Below, one piece after another: positions 17,043 through 25,990 of a stretch of 64,000 nt of DNA. The notes under the pieces are model-generated. The model saw only the letters and a list, made by a program, of their open reading frames with translations, was not told where the DNA came from and searched no databases. The stretch's first letter is position 1, and each line of letters starts with the position of its first letter. The DNA is taken from the NCBI RefSeq assembly GCF_004028635.1, contig NZ_RQJW01000004.1, forward strand, positions 124,001-188,000, given 5' to 3'. The translations under genes and the position numbers were made by a program. The DNA comes from Streptomyces cyaneus (GTDB lineage: Bacteria; Actinomycetota; Actinomycetes; Streptomycetales; Streptomycetaceae).

Positions 17043-17079
17043 CTCACTGTCACTATGCGGACCGCACAGTGACAGTGAG
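17043..17079. repeat. 37-bp near-perfect palindrome
   Basis: Arms CTCACTGTCACT and AGTGACAGTGAG pair perfectly, and the centre TGCGG-A-CCGCA pairs as well, leaving one A/C mismatch pair. It abuts the -35 of the cysteine operon and lies 45 bp past the monooxygenase stop. It could be an operator, a terminator for the monooxygenase, or both. Confidence 0.7.
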
Positions 17080-17123
17080 TGCTGCTTTGAGGTGAGAACG
17101 AGGAGGAGTTGCCTACGACGGGA

Positions 17124-18821
17124 TCAGCGTGACCCGGCCGCCGCCCCGGCCTGCTCCGCCGCCCCGGCCTGTGCTCTGACCGGTCCCCCCAGCGCCGCCT
17201 CAGCTGCCGCATACAGATCGGCCGGCCGCACCCCGCTCAACGCCGTCACCAGGTGCCCGTCGGGCCGGACCAGCAGGACCGAATGCGCGGCCGCCCCCGG
17301 ATAGCTCTCCGCGACCAGCAACTCGGCCGGATACGGCAGCGCCGTCACCGCGGCCGCCAGCCGCGGCATGATCCCCGCGGTGGCCCAGTGCTTGCGGTCC
17401 CACACGCCCGTGCCCGGCGCGATCAGTACGACCAGCAGCGCGCCCCGCCCGAGCCGGTCCCGCAGCTGCACGAAGGAGCCGTCCTCCGCGGTGACCCGCA
17501 CGTCCATGACCGGCGCACCGCGGGGCGTGTCCACGGGGACCTCGCCCTCCAGAGACCGGGGCGCCAGCGGAGAGTCGGCGTACGTCCCTGGCGCACCGAT
17601 CGCTCCCTGCCCCAGGTGGCCGTCCATCAGCAGCGCGTCATGGCCCCGCGCGGAGCCGGGGACGACCGCGCGCAGCCCTCCGCCGCCGCGCAGCAGCGGC
17701 AGCGCCTGGTCGGCGGCGCGCAGCCGGGCGGCGACGGCCGAGCGCCGCTCCGCCTGATAGCTGTCGAGCAGCGCCTCGTGCGGCCCGTGGTGCCAGGCCG
17801 GCGCCAGCTTCCAGGCGAGGTTGTCGGCGTCCCGCAGCCCCTCGTCCAGGCCGTGCGTGCCGAGCGTGCCGAGGCAGTGCGCCGCGTCCCCGGCGAGAAA
17901 GACGCGGCCCACGCGCCAGCGGCGGGCCAGGCGGTGGTGGACCGTGTGAACCCCGGTGTCGAGGAGTTCGTACGGCGGTGTCGGCCCGCCGGTCCACCCG
18001 GCGAGCGTCTCCCGGACGTGGGCCACCAGCATCTCGGGCGTGACCAGGTCCTTGCCCGGCGGCAGCAGCCAGTCGAGGCGCCACACCCCGTCCGGGAGCG
18101 GCCGTCCGGTCACCTCCCCGCCCGAAGGTCCGGACGTCCGCCACGGCGGCATCCGATGGAGCAACGCCTGACCGTCCCAGGGAAGTTCCGCGCGCAGCGC
18201 GGCCACGGCGTGTCGCTCCACCGCCGTACGGCCCGGAAAGCGGATGTCCTCCAGCTTTCGCACAGTCGAGCGCTGGCCGTCGCAGCCCACCAGGTAACTG
18301 CCGCGCCACCAGGTGCCCTTGGGGCCGCGGGTGTGGGCGGTGACGCCCGAGGGCTCCTGCTCGATGGCGTCCAGGCGGCTGTCCACGACGACCTTGACGA
18401 GCCGCTCGCCGACGAGGGCCGCGCGCAGGGCGTCGGTCAGTACGTGCTGGGCGATGTGCAGGGGGGCGGGTTTCGTGACGGCCCCAGGGTTTGTGACGCC
18501 CCCGGGGCTCGTGATGCCCCCAGGGCTCGCGACGCCCTCGCCCCCTTCCGCGGAGGCGTCGAACTTGACCTCTCGCATCACCTGCTTGCGCCGCATCGCC
18601 CGCCATCCGGCCCAGCGGGCCCCGGCCTCGCCGACCGGCACGCCCGTCAGGCGCTCCATGAGGGCGGTGGTGTCCTCGCGCAGGACGGCGGTGCGCGCGA
18701 GGCGCGGTTCGTCCTTGCCGGGGCCCTCGTCGAGGACGACGGACGGCACCTCCTGACGGGCCAGCGCCAGGGCGAGCGTGAGCCCGACGGGCCCCGCTCC
18801 GACGATGATCACCGGGTCCAC
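17124..18821 (-). CDS. FAD-dependent aromatic-ring monooxygenase
   Basis: A 565-residue flavoprotein of the p-hydroxybenzoate hydroxylase type. The FAD motif IIVGAGPVGLTLALALAR is at the N-terminus, the DG-type motif near YLVGCDGQRSTVRKL and the GD motif in VFLAGDAAHCLGTLGTHGLD, and the C-terminus has a thioredoxin-like fold. The GTG at 18821 places the dinucleotide motif directly at the start, as in relatives. Residues around 93-118 are a short repeat (SPGGxTxPGxxT) encoded by an 18-bp tandem repeat. The GTHGL variant of the usual GGQGMN loop is unusual. The substrate is unknown. Confidence 0.85.
   Translation of the reverse strand: MDPVIIVGAGPVGLTLALALARQEVPSVVLDEGPGKDEPRLARTAVLREDTTALMERLTGVPVGEAGARWAGWRAMRRKQVMREVKFDASAEGGEGVASPGGITSPGGVTNPGAVTKPAPLHIAQHVLTDALRAALVGERLVKVVVDSRLDAIEQEPSGVTAHTRGPKGTWWRGSYLVGCDGQRSTVRKLEDIRFPGRTAVERHAVAALRAELPWDGQALLHRMPPWRTSGPSGGEVTGRPLPDGVWRLDWLLPPGKDLVTPEMLVAHVRETLAGWTGGPTPPYELLDTGVHTVHHRLARRWRVGRVFLAGDAAHCLGTLGTHGLDEGLRDADNLAWKLAPAWHHGPHEALLDSYQAERRSAVAARLRAADQALPLLRGGGGLRAVVPGSARGHDALLMDGHLGQGAIGAPGTYADSPLAPRSLEGEVPVDTPRGAPVMDVRVTAEDGSFVQLRDRLGRGALLVVLIAPGTGVWDRKHWATAGIMPRLAAAVTALPYPAELLVAESYPGAAAHSVLLVRPDGHLVTALSGVRPADLYAAAEAALGGPVRAQAGAAEQAGAAAGSR
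18475..18546 (-). repeat. 18-bp tandem repeat inside the monooxygenase gene
   Basis: Four consecutive 18-bp units beginning at 18475, 18493, 18511 and 18529, each a variant of GTGACGCCCCCAGGGCTC on the plus strand. They encode a six-residue repeat (SPGGxT type), so copy changes keep the frame. Confidence 0.75.
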
Positions 18822-18940
18822 GGCGCGGTGCCCCCTGCCCGCAGCGGTGTCCCGAGGGACGCAAGTGAACAGAAGGCTGGAGCAGGGTGCACGATCACAG
18901 AACGTATGCAACCCATTGCCGGTGCTTGCGTCAAGTGACG

Positions 18941-18970
18941 GAGGGCAGTGGCGATCATGCCACTGCCCTC
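18941..18970 (-). terminator. terminator of gluABCD
   Basis: A perfect 12-bp stem (GAGGGCAGTGGC with GCCACTGCCCTC) and a six-base loop, 29 bp beyond the gluD stop. Confidence 0.75.
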
Positions 18971-18998
18971 TGCGCCGTTCACGCCAATTGACTGCTTG

Positions 18999-19931
18999 TC
19001 AGGTATAGGTCCTGGAGCCTGGGAGGCCGCCGCCTTCACCACCGGTCCCGAAGGAGCCGCCCACCGCCGCCGGGTTCAGCTCCTCCATGTCCTCGGCGCT
19101 GAGGACCGCGCCCGTGCTCTTCTTGCTGCGCCGCAGCCGCTGCTCCAGCCAGCTCGCGAAGCTGGTGAGCATGAAGTTCAGCACGATGTAGATGATCGAC
19201 ACCACGATGAAGCTGGGGATGACCGTGGCGTAGAAGGCTGCCATCGTCTGGCGCGCGTTGAGCAGTTCGGTGAACCCGATCATCACGCCGCCCAGCGCGG
19301 TGTCCTTCACAATGACCACGAGCTGGCTGACGATGGCCGGCAGCATGGCGGTGACGGCCTGCGGCAGCAGGATGCTCCTCATCGTCTGGCCCTTGCGCAG
19401 GCCGACCGCCATGGCGGCCTCCGTCTGCCCCTTGGGCAGCGCGAGGATGCCGGCCCGCACGACCTCGGCCAGGACGGACGCGTTGTAGAGCACGAGGCCG
19501 GTGACGACCGCGTAGAGGGGCCGCTGTTCGCTGGAGACGCCCGTGTAGCGGTTGTAGAACTCGTTGGCGAACAGCATCAGCAACAGGACCGGGATCGCCC
19601 GGAAGAACTCGACCACCCAGGCGGCCGGAAGCCGCACCCACCGGTGGTCGGAGAGGCGTGCGATACCGAAGACCGCGCCCAGCGGAAGAGCGATCACCAT
19701 GGCCAGCGCCGCGGCCTTCAGCGTGTTGCCGAGACCTGGCAACAGATAAGTCGTCCAGGCTTCCGACTGAGTGAACGGCTTCCACAGAGCCCACGCCCAC
19801 TGGTTCTTCTCGTCCAGCTTGTACCAGATGAACCAGGCGAGCAGGGCGAGCAGGGCGAAGAAGGCCACCGAGATGAGCACGTTGCGCCGCTTGGCGCGGG
19901 GGCCCGGAGCGTCGTAGAGAACGGAGGTCAT
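18999..19931 (-). CDS. gluD: glutamate ABC transporter permease GluD
   Basis: A 310-residue inner-membrane permease of the polar amino acid HisM type, with five or more membrane segments and the ATPase-contact EAA loop EAAMAVGLRKGQTMRSILLPQA. The N-terminus has a signal-anchor segment (RNVLISVAFFALLALLAWF), and the last 40 residues are Gly-rich and cytoplasmic. The start overlaps the gluC stop by four bases (ATGA). Order and similarity match gluABCD of other actinomycetes. Confidence 0.92.
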   Translation of the reverse strand: MTSVLYDAPGPRAKRRNVLISVAFFALLALLAWFIWYKLDEKNQWAWALWKPFTQSEAWTTYLLPGLGNTLKAAALAMVIALPLGAVFGIARLSDHRWVRLPAAWVVEFFRAIPVLLLMLFANEFYNRYTGVSSEQRPLYAVVTGLVLYNASVLAEVVRAGILALPKGQTEAAMAVGLRKGQTMRSILLPQAVTAMLPAIVSQLVVIVKDTALGGVMIGFTELLNARQTMAAFYATVIPSFIVVSIIYIVLNFMLTSFASWLEQRLRRSKKSTGAVLSAEDMEELNPAAVGGSFGTGGEGGGLPGSRTYT

Positions 19932-20602
19932 CGCTTCACCGCCAGTCGCTTGCTCAGCCAGCCGAGGATCAGGCCGGTGGGCAGAGTCAGTACCACGAAA
20001 CCGAATGCGAAGATCGCGCCGATGAGCAGGACGGCGGCCTCGTTCTCGATCATCGTCTTCATCAGGTAGGCCGCCTCGGCCACGCCGATCGCGGCCGCCA
20101 CGGTGGTGTTCTTGGTCAGCGCGATCAACACGTTGGCCAGCGGGCCGATGACCGAGCGGAAGGCCTGCGGCAGGATGACGAGCCGGAGGTTCTGGCTGAA
20201 GGTCAGCCCGATGGCACGGGCCGCCTCGGCCTGGCCGAGCGGCACGGTGTTGATGCCGGAACGAATCGCTTCGCAGACGAACGCCGCGGTGTACGTGGCG
20301 AGACCGAGGATCGCCAGGCGGAAGCCCTGGACCTTGAAGTCGTCGCTGCCCATCGTCACGCGGAAGGTGTCGGCAAGGCCGAGCGAGGTGAAGATGATGA
20401 TGACCGTCAGGGGAATGTTCCGGACGATGTTCACATAGGCCGTGCCGAATCCGCGCATCAGCGGGACCGGGCTCACTCGCATCGCGGCCAGGAGGGTTCC
20501 CCAGATCAAGGAGCCGATGCCGGAGAAGAAGGTGAGTTTCACCGTCATCCAGAAGGCGCCCAACAGGGTCGGGTTGTCATAGTCAGAAAGAAAGTCGAAC
20601 AC
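19928..20602 (-). CDS. gluC: glutamate ABC transporter permease GluC
   Basis: A 224-residue permease with several membrane segments and the EAA loop AEAARAIGLTFSQNLRLVILPQA. It would form the channel with GluD. The GTG start at 20602 follows GGGAGA. The 111-bp gap to gluB is mostly G/C-rich and may hold a processing hairpin. Third gene of the operon. Confidence 0.92.
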   Translation of the reverse strand: MFDFLSDYDNPTLLGAFWMTVKLTFFSGIGSLIWGTLLAAMRVSPVPLMRGFGTAYVNIVRNIPLTVIIIFTSLGLADTFRVTMGSDDFKVQGFRLAILGLATYTAAFVCEAIRSGINTVPLGQAEAARAIGLTFSQNLRLVILPQAFRSVIGPLANVLIALTKNTTVAAAIGVAEAAYLMKTMIENEAAVLLIGAIFAFGFVVLTLPTGLILGWLSKRLAVKR

Positions 20603-20713
20603 GATCTCCCGCGCTTCCGGGTGGATGGCGTATGTGGATAGCGCGGCGCACCGCCGCCCTGATCGCGGTGGACGGCGGCGCGCCGGTGGATCCCTGCGCT
20701 ACTTGACGACGCG

Positions 20714-21565
20714 CTACTTGACGATGACGCCGATCTTCGGCGCGGGCTCGTTCTTGTAGTTGGCCGGACCGAAGTTGTCGGTGACCGCCTTGTCCCAGGC
20801 CTTGTCGCTGACCATCTTCTCCAGGGCGGCGTTGATCTTGTTGACGGTCTCGGTGTCGCCCTTCTTCACACCGATGCCGTAGTTCTCGTTGCTCAGCTTG
20901 AGGCCGGCGAGCTTGAACTGGCCCTTGTACTGCTCCTGCGCGGCGAAGCCCGCGAGGATCGAGTCGTCCGTGGTCACTGCGTCCACGGCGCCGCTCTGCA
21001 GCGCGGCGATGCACTCCGAGTAGCCGCCGTACTCCTTGAGGTTGGCCTTCGGGGCGATCTCGTCCTTGATGTTCTGCGCCGAGGTGGAGCCGGTCACAGA
21101 GCACAGGTTCTTGCCGTTGAGGTCGGTGGCCTCGGAGATGTCGGAGTCGGACTTGATCAGCAGGTCCTGGTGGGCCAGCAGGTACGGTCCGGCGAAGTCG
21201 ACCTTCTCCTTGCGCTCGTCGGTGATCGAGTAGGTCGCCGCGATGAACTTCACGTCGCCACGGGCGAGCGCGTTCTCACGGTCGGCGCTCTTGGTCTCGA
21301 CGAACTCGATCTGGTCGGCGTCGTAGCCGAGCTCCTTGGCCACGTACGTCGCCACGTCCACGTCGAAGCCGGAGAAGGAGCCGTCAGCTTCCTTCAGGCC
21401 GAGACCGGGCTGGTCGTACTTGATACCGACCTTGATCTTGTCGCCGCCACCGGAGCCGGAGCCGGCCGCGCTGTCCTTGTCGCTGTCGCCACCACCACAG
21501 GCGGTCGCGGTCAGGGAGAGTACGAGTGCAGCGGCCGCCGCGGCGGAGACCTTGCGGAGCTTCAT
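20714..21565 (-). CDS. gluB: glutamate-binding lipoprotein GluB
   Basis: A 283-residue solute-binding protein. The signal peptide ends LVLSLTATACGGG, a lipobox-like site whose Cys would be lipidated. Family-3 binding-protein stretches follow (GFDVDVATYVAKELGYDADQ, KFIAATYSITDERKEKVDFA, SVTGSTSAQNI). The ATG at 21565 (MKLRKVSAA) is preferred over 21574 because AAAGGA abuts the latter and is well spaced for the former. It delivers glutamate to GluCD. Confidence 0.92.
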   Translation of the reverse strand: MKLRKVSAAAAAALVLSLTATACGGGDSDKDSAAGSGSGGGDKIKVGIKYDQPGLGLKEADGSFSGFDVDVATYVAKELGYDADQIEFVETKSADRENALARGDVKFIAATYSITDERKEKVDFAGPYLLAHQDLLIKSDSDISEATDLNGKNLCSVTGSTSAQNIKDEIAPKANLKEYGGYSECIAALQSGAVDAVTTDDSILAGFAAQEQYKGQFKLAGLKLSNENYGIGVKKGDTETVNKINAALEKMVSDKAWDKAVTDNFGPANYKNEPAPKIGVIVK

Positions 21566-21673
21566 GGTGAACATCCTTTGCGTGAAGAAGAGATGCGTGC
21601 CGTCAGGAGAGGCGGGTGACGCAGGTCGTCGGTTGCGTGAAGCAGTCCGTCAGTGGTGCGGGATCGCACCCCG

Positions 21674-22450
21674 TCAGTGGTGCAGGATCTTGGACAGGAA
21701 GTCCTTGGCGCGGTCGCTGCGCGGGTTGCTGAAGAACTGGTCGGGCACAGCTTCTTCGACGATCTTGCCGTCCGCCATGAACACCACCCGGTTGGCGGCC
21801 GAACGGGCGAAGCCCATCTCGTGGGTGACGACGATCATGGTCATGCCGTCGCGGGCGAGCTGCTGCATGACCTCCAGTACCTCGTTGATCATCTCCGGGT
21901 CGAGAGCCGACGTCGGCTCGTCGAAGAGCATGACCTTGGGGTCCATGGCCAGCGCACGGGCGATGGCCACACGCTGCTGCTGGCCGCCGGAGAGCTGTGC
22001 GGGGTACTTGTCCGCCTGGCTGCCCACGCCCACCCGGTCGAGCAGGGAGCGGGCCTTCTCCTCGGCCTTCTTCTTGTCGGTCTTGCGGACCTTGATCTGG
22101 CCCAACATCACGTTCTCGAGCACGGTCTTGTGCGCGAAAAGGTTGAAGGACTGGAAGACCATTCCGACGTCGGCACGCAGCTTCGCCAGCGCCTTGCCCT
22201 CAGCGGGCAGCGGCTTGCCGTCGATCGCGATCGCGCCGGAGTCGATCGTCTCCAGGCGGTTGATGGTGCGGCACAGGGTGGACTTCCCGGACCCGGAGGG
22301 TCCGATGACCACGACGACCTCGCCGCGGGCGATCGTCAGGTCGATGTCCTGGAGCACGTGCAACGCGCCGAAGTGCTTGTTCACGTTCTTCAGGACGACC
22401 AGCTCGCCGGTCGCGGCCACATCTTCCTTGGCCACCGATACTTCGGTCAT
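21674..22450 (-). CDS. gluA: glutamate ABC transporter ATP-binding protein GluA
   Basis: A 258-residue ABC ATPase. Walker A is GPSGSGKST, the signature LSGGQQQRVAIARALAM, Walker B VMLFDEPTSALDPE, and the H-loop VVTHEMGFARSAANR. It drives glutamate uptake with GluBCD. First gene of the operon, divergent from the two-component genes across 288 bp. Confidence 0.94.
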   Translation of the reverse strand: MTEVSVAKEDVAATGELVVLKNVNKHFGALHVLQDIDLTIARGEVVVVIGPSGSGKSTLCRTINRLETIDSGAIAIDGKPLPAEGKALAKLRADVGMVFQSFNLFAHKTVLENVMLGQIKVRKTDKKKAEEKARSLLDRVGVGSQADKYPAQLSGGQQQRVAIARALAMDPKVMLFDEPTSALDPEMINEVLEVMQQLARDGMTMIVVTHEMGFARSAANRVVFMADGKIVEEAVPDQFFSNPRSDRAKDFLSKILHH

Positions 22451-22543
22451 CGCTCTCAGGCTCCGTCCTCCTCGGTTTCGGAGGACAGTAGTAACCGTAT
22501 CCGACCTGCGTCATTAGTTCTGAGGGGAATCTGAGCATCACGA

Positions 22544-22567
22544 TCCGATAGCAATCGGACACGTGTC
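22544..22567. promoter_or_regulatory. overlapping palindromes upstream of gluA
   Basis: TCCGAT-AGCA-ATCGGA at 22544-22559 runs into the 10-bp palindrome GACACGTGTC at 22558-22567. They lie about 100 bp upstream of gluA in the gluA/gluR intergenic region. Operator function is inferred from position only. Confidence 0.4.
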
Positions 22568-22738
22568 GTAGCACTTGACACCTGGGCGCGTACCGGCTGG
22601 ATAACGGAAGCCGCGAGCAACCGGAACCCACTTGACGGCGTCGTCGTCCATCAGCGTGACTGCCATGATGCACGCGCGCGTGTGCATGCACTGTGTACCT
22701 ACCTGAATCGTACGGCCGATGAACCGAAGGAGGCCGGG

Positions 22739-23425
22739 GTGAGACTGCTCCTCGTCGAGGACGACAACCATGTCGCTGCAGCGCTGTCCGCGGTCCTGGC
22801 GCGGCACGGTTTCGAGGTCACGCACGCGCGCAGCGGCGAGGAGGCCCTCCAGGCGCTCGTCCCCGAGGGCAACGGCTTCGGCGTCGTCCTCCTCGACCTC
22901 GGCCTGCCCGACCAGGACGGATACGAGGTCTGCGGCAAGATCCGCAAGCGCACCAGCACCCCGGTGATCATGGTCACCGCGCGCTCCGACGTCCGCTCGC
23001 GCATCCATGGCCTCAACCTCGGGGCCGACGACTATGTGGTGAAGCCGTACGACACCGGGGAGCTGCTCGCCCGGATCCACGCCGTCAGCCGGCGCACCGT
23101 GCAGGAGGAGGCCGAGACGGGTGGCGACGGTGTGCTGCGCCTGGGCGCCGTACACATCGAACTGCCCACCCGCCAGGTCAGCGTGGATGGTTCGGTTGTC
23201 CAACTGACCCGCAAGGAGTTCGATCTCCTCGCCCTGCTCGCCCAGCGCCCTGGGGTGGTCTTCCGCCGGGAGCAGATCATCAGCGAGGTGTGGCGCACGA
23301 GTTGGGAGGGGACCGGGCGCACCCTTGAGGTGCATGTGGCGTCCCTGCGCGCCAAGCTGCGCATGCCGGCGCTGATCGAGACCGTACGTGGCGTCGGCTA
23401 CCGACTCGTCTCCCCGACCTCGTAG
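22739..23425 (+). CDS. gluR: OmpR-family response regulator (GluR-type)
   Basis: A 228-residue regulator. The receiver domain has VEDD, the phospho-acceptor region VVLLDLGLPDQDGYEV, MVTARSD and the conserved Lys in DDYVVKPYDTGELLAR; a C-terminal winged helix follows (LTRKEFDLLALLAQRPGVVF, RGVGYRLVSP). The GTG at 22739 has AAGGAGG seven bases upstream. It is paired with the kinase nine bases downstream and divergent from gluABCD. In S. coelicolor the equivalent pair GluR-GluK controls glutamate uptake. Confidence 0.9.
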   Translation: MRLLLVEDDNHVAAALSAVLARHGFEVTHARSGEEALQALVPEGNGFGVVLLDLGLPDQDGYEVCGKIRKRTSTPVIMVTARSDVRSRIHGLNLGADDYVVKPYDTGELLARIHAVSRRTVQEEAETGGDGVLRLGAVHIELPTRQVSVDGSVVQLTRKEFDLLALLAQRPGVVFRREQIISEVWRTSWEGTGRTLEVHVASLRAKLRMPALIETVRGVGYRLVSPTS

Positions 23426-23434
23426 CGGGCAAGT

Positions 23435-24826
23435 GTGCGCACTCGTCTCCTCCCGCTGCTCATCGTCCTGATGGCGGCCGTGCTGCTCGCCCTCGGCGTA
23501 CCGCTCGCCGTCAGCCTGGCCGCGGCACAGCAGCAGAAGGTCGTCGTCGACCGGATCGACGACACGGCGTACTTCGCGGCCATCGCCCGGCCCGGCGCCG
23601 ACACCACCTCCGGGTCCCGCGACGAGCTGCGCATCCTGAGCCGGGAGCTCGAGAGCTACTACGACGTCTACGGCATCAGGGCCGGTGTCTTCCTGCCCAA
23701 CGACACGCCCCTGGCCAACGGGCCGACGACCTGGTTCCTGCCCGAGTCCGGCGAAGTGCGCGACGCCTTCGAGGAGTCGCTGCTCAGCCGGCGCAGCCAC
23801 GACCCCAAGCAGGTGTGGCCCTGGCAGCGCGGCCGCCTCGTCATCGCCTCGCCGGTCATCCGGGACGGTGACGTCGTCGCGGTCGTCGTCACCGACTCGC
23901 CCACCGGGCAGATGCGTTCGCGGATCCTGCACGGCTGGCTGATCATCGGCGCGGGTCTGACGGCCGCGATGCTGGTGGCCGTCGGGGCCGCGCTCCGGCT
24001 CACGGGCTGGGTGCTCAGGCCGGTTCGGGTGCTGGACGCCACCACGCACGCGATCGCCAGCGGCCGCCTGAAATCACGGGTCGCGGTGGCCAGCGGTCCG
24101 CCGGAACTTCGGCGGCTGGCCCGGTCGTTCAACGAGATGGCGGACAACGTCGAGGACGTGCTGGAGCAGCAGCGCGCCTTCGTCGCCGACGCCTCGCACC
24201 AGCTGCGCAACCCGCTCGCGGCGCTGCTGCTGCGCATCGAGCTGCTCGCCTTCGAACTTCCCGAGGGCAATCAGGAGATCGCTTCGGTCCAGGCCGAGGG
24301 CAAGCGTCTGGCCCAGGTCCTGGACGACCTGCTCGACCTGGCCCTGGCCGAGCACACCGAGGCCGATCTGCGGCTCACCGACGTCGGTGCGCTGGCCGCC
24401 GAGCGTGTCGCGGCCTGGTCGCCGACGGCCGAGGCCAAGGGCGTACGGCTGGTGGGGGACTGCCCGCCCACCACCGCCTGGGCCGACCCGATCGCGCTGT
24501 CCAGCGCGCTGGACGCGGTGATCGACAACGCGGTCAAGTTCACGCCGGAGGACGAGCGGGTCGAGGTGACCGTCACCTCCAACGGCAGTACGTCGACGAT
24601 CGTCGTGACCGACCACGGCCCCGGCCTCACCGACGAGGAACTCGCCCGCATCGGCGACCGCTTCTGGCGCAGCGGCCGGCACCAGAACATCAAGGGCTCC
24701 GGTCTGGGGCTGTCGATCTCGCGCGTGCTGCTCGCGGCGGGCGGGGGCTCCATCTCGTACGACCGTCATGAGCCGCACGGCTTGCGGGTGACGGTGACGG
24801 TGCCCAGGTCGGGGCCGACGCCGTAG
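23435..24826 (+). CDS. gluK: sensor histidine kinase (GluK-type)
   Basis: A 463-residue membrane kinase: a transmembrane segment at residues 5-30, an extracellular sensor domain (about 30-160), a second transmembrane segment near 168-192 and a HAMP domain. The dimerisation helix FVADASHQLRNPLAALLLRI carries the phospho-accepting His, and the ATPase domain has N-box VIDNAVKFTP, VTDHGPGLT and GSGLGLSIS. The GTG at 23435 follows gluR closely. It is likely a glutamate-responsive partner of GluR. It converges with the TAXI gene 26 bp away. Confidence 0.92.
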   Translation: MRTRLLPLLIVLMAAVLLALGVPLAVSLAAAQQQKVVVDRIDDTAYFAAIARPGADTTSGSRDELRILSRELESYYDVYGIRAGVFLPNDTPLANGPTTWFLPESGEVRDAFEESLLSRRSHDPKQVWPWQRGRLVIASPVIRDGDVVAVVVTDSPTGQMRSRILHGWLIIGAGLTAAMLVAVGAALRLTGWVLRPVRVLDATTHAIASGRLKSRVAVASGPPELRRLARSFNEMADNVEDVLEQQRAFVADASHQLRNPLAALLLRIELLAFELPEGNQEIASVQAEGKRLAQVLDDLLDLALAEHTEADLRLTDVGALAAERVAAWSPTAEAKGVRLVGDCPPTTAWADPIALSSALDAVIDNAVKFTPEDERVEVTVTSNGSTSTIVVTDHGPGLTDEELARIGDRFWRSGRHQNIKGSGLGLSISRVLLAAGGGSISYDRHEPHGLRVTVTVPRSGPTP

Positions 24827-24852
24827 CGGGCCGGCAGGGTGCTCGTGGTTTC

Positions 24853-25848
24853 CTACGGTTTGACCGAGCGGTAGTAACGCTGGGCGCCCTCGTGCAGTGT
24901 CAAGGGGTCGGTGTAGATCGCCGTGCGCAGGTCGACCAGTTGCGCGGAGTGGACGTGGGCGCCGATGCCGTCGCGGCTCTTGATCACCGTACGGGTGAGC
25001 CATTCGGTGAGGCGGGGGTCCATGTCCTTGCGGGTGATCAGCAGGTTGGAGACGGCGATCGTCGGCACCGTGTCCCCGTTCTGGACGGTGGGGTAGGCCG
25101 ACTCCGGCATGTTGGTCGCGCGGTAGAAGTGGGCCGCGTCGCCCTGCGCGTGCACCTTGGCGACGAGACCGGCGTCGATCGGCACGAACCGGAACGCGGA
25201 GGTCTCGGCGATCTTCTCCAGCCCGTCCGTAGGTACCCCGCTCGACCAGAAGAACGCGTCGAGCTCGTGCCCCAGCCGCTTGGGTCCGGTGTCGATGCCG
25301 TCCGACCGGGGAGTGATGTCCTTCTCCGGGTCGATGCCGGCGGCCTCGAGCACGCGCGTGGCGATCAGCCGCACACCGGAGTCGGGCAGCCCTATGGCCA
25401 CCCGCTTGCCTTTCAGGTCCGCCACGGAGCGGATGTCCGAGTCCGGTGGGACGACGAGCTGTACGTAGTCGTCGTAGAGGCGGGCGACGCCGCGCAGCCG
25501 GTCGGTGACGGGCTTGTCGCCGATCTTGAACGTGTCCACCGCGTCGGCGGCGGCGATCGTGAAGTCGGCCTGCCCGGTCGCCACGCGCTTGACGTTCTCC
25601 TGCGACCCGTCGCTCGTCAGCAGCCGCACCTTCAGCTGTGGCATGTCCTTGGCCAGCTCGTTGCGCAGAAGCTCGCCGTACTCCTGGTAGACCCCCGCGC
25701 GCGTGCCGGTGCTGAACGTGATCGTCCCGCTCGGCGGCTCCTCACCCAGGGGCAGCAGCCACCACAGCAGCAACCCGAGGGCGACGAACCCGGCGGCCGC
25801 GCCCTCCAGGGCCCGGCGCCTGCTGATGCGGGAGAGTGCCTTGGACAT
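24853..25848 (-). CDS. TAXI-family TRAP-type solute-binding protein
   Basis: A 331-residue exported protein. The N-terminus MSKALSRISRRRALEGAAAG has a basic region and then one hydrophobic segment, acting as signal or anchor. The mature part has the TAXI pattern (TFSTGTRAGVYQEYGELLRN, VATGQADFTIAAADAV, VAIGLPDSGVRLIATRVLEA, HAQGDAAHFYRATNMPESAYP). Such proteins feed TRAP transporters with glutamate or dicarboxylates, but no TRAP permease lies nearby, so it may act with a distant partner. The ATG at 25848 is chosen because upstream in-frame sequence is not conserved-looking. Confidence 0.82.
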   Translation of the reverse strand: MSKALSRISRRRALEGAAAGFVALGLLLWWLLPLGEEPPSGTITFSTGTRAGVYQEYGELLRNELAKDMPQLKVRLLTSDGSQENVKRVATGQADFTIAAADAVDTFKIGDKPVTDRLRGVARLYDDYVQLVVPPDSDIRSVADLKGKRVAIGLPDSGVRLIATRVLEAAGIDPEKDITPRSDGIDTGPKRLGHELDAFFWSSGVPTDGLEKIAETSAFRFVPIDAGLVAKVHAQGDAAHFYRATNMPESAYPTVQNGDTVPTIAVSNLLITRKDMDPRLTEWLTRTVIKSRDGIGAHVHSAQLVDLRTAIYTDPLTLHEGAQRYYRSVKP

Positions 25849-25978
25849 GGCCGCGATCCTGCCAGCCGGTATGCGGTCCTGACCAGGGCAGGGGTCACAG
25901 GGGGAGTGGCGGGGGTGGGGGAGGGGGCGGCCGCCGCAGCCGCACGCATCCTCAAGGAGCACTGTCAGACCCGGCCGT

Positions 25979-25984
25979 TACAGT
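25979..25984 (+). promoter_or_regulatory. -10 element, leaderless MazG-like gene
   Basis: TACAGT, six bases before the ATG at 25991. Confidence 0.45.
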
Positions 25985-25990
25985 CGCCGT

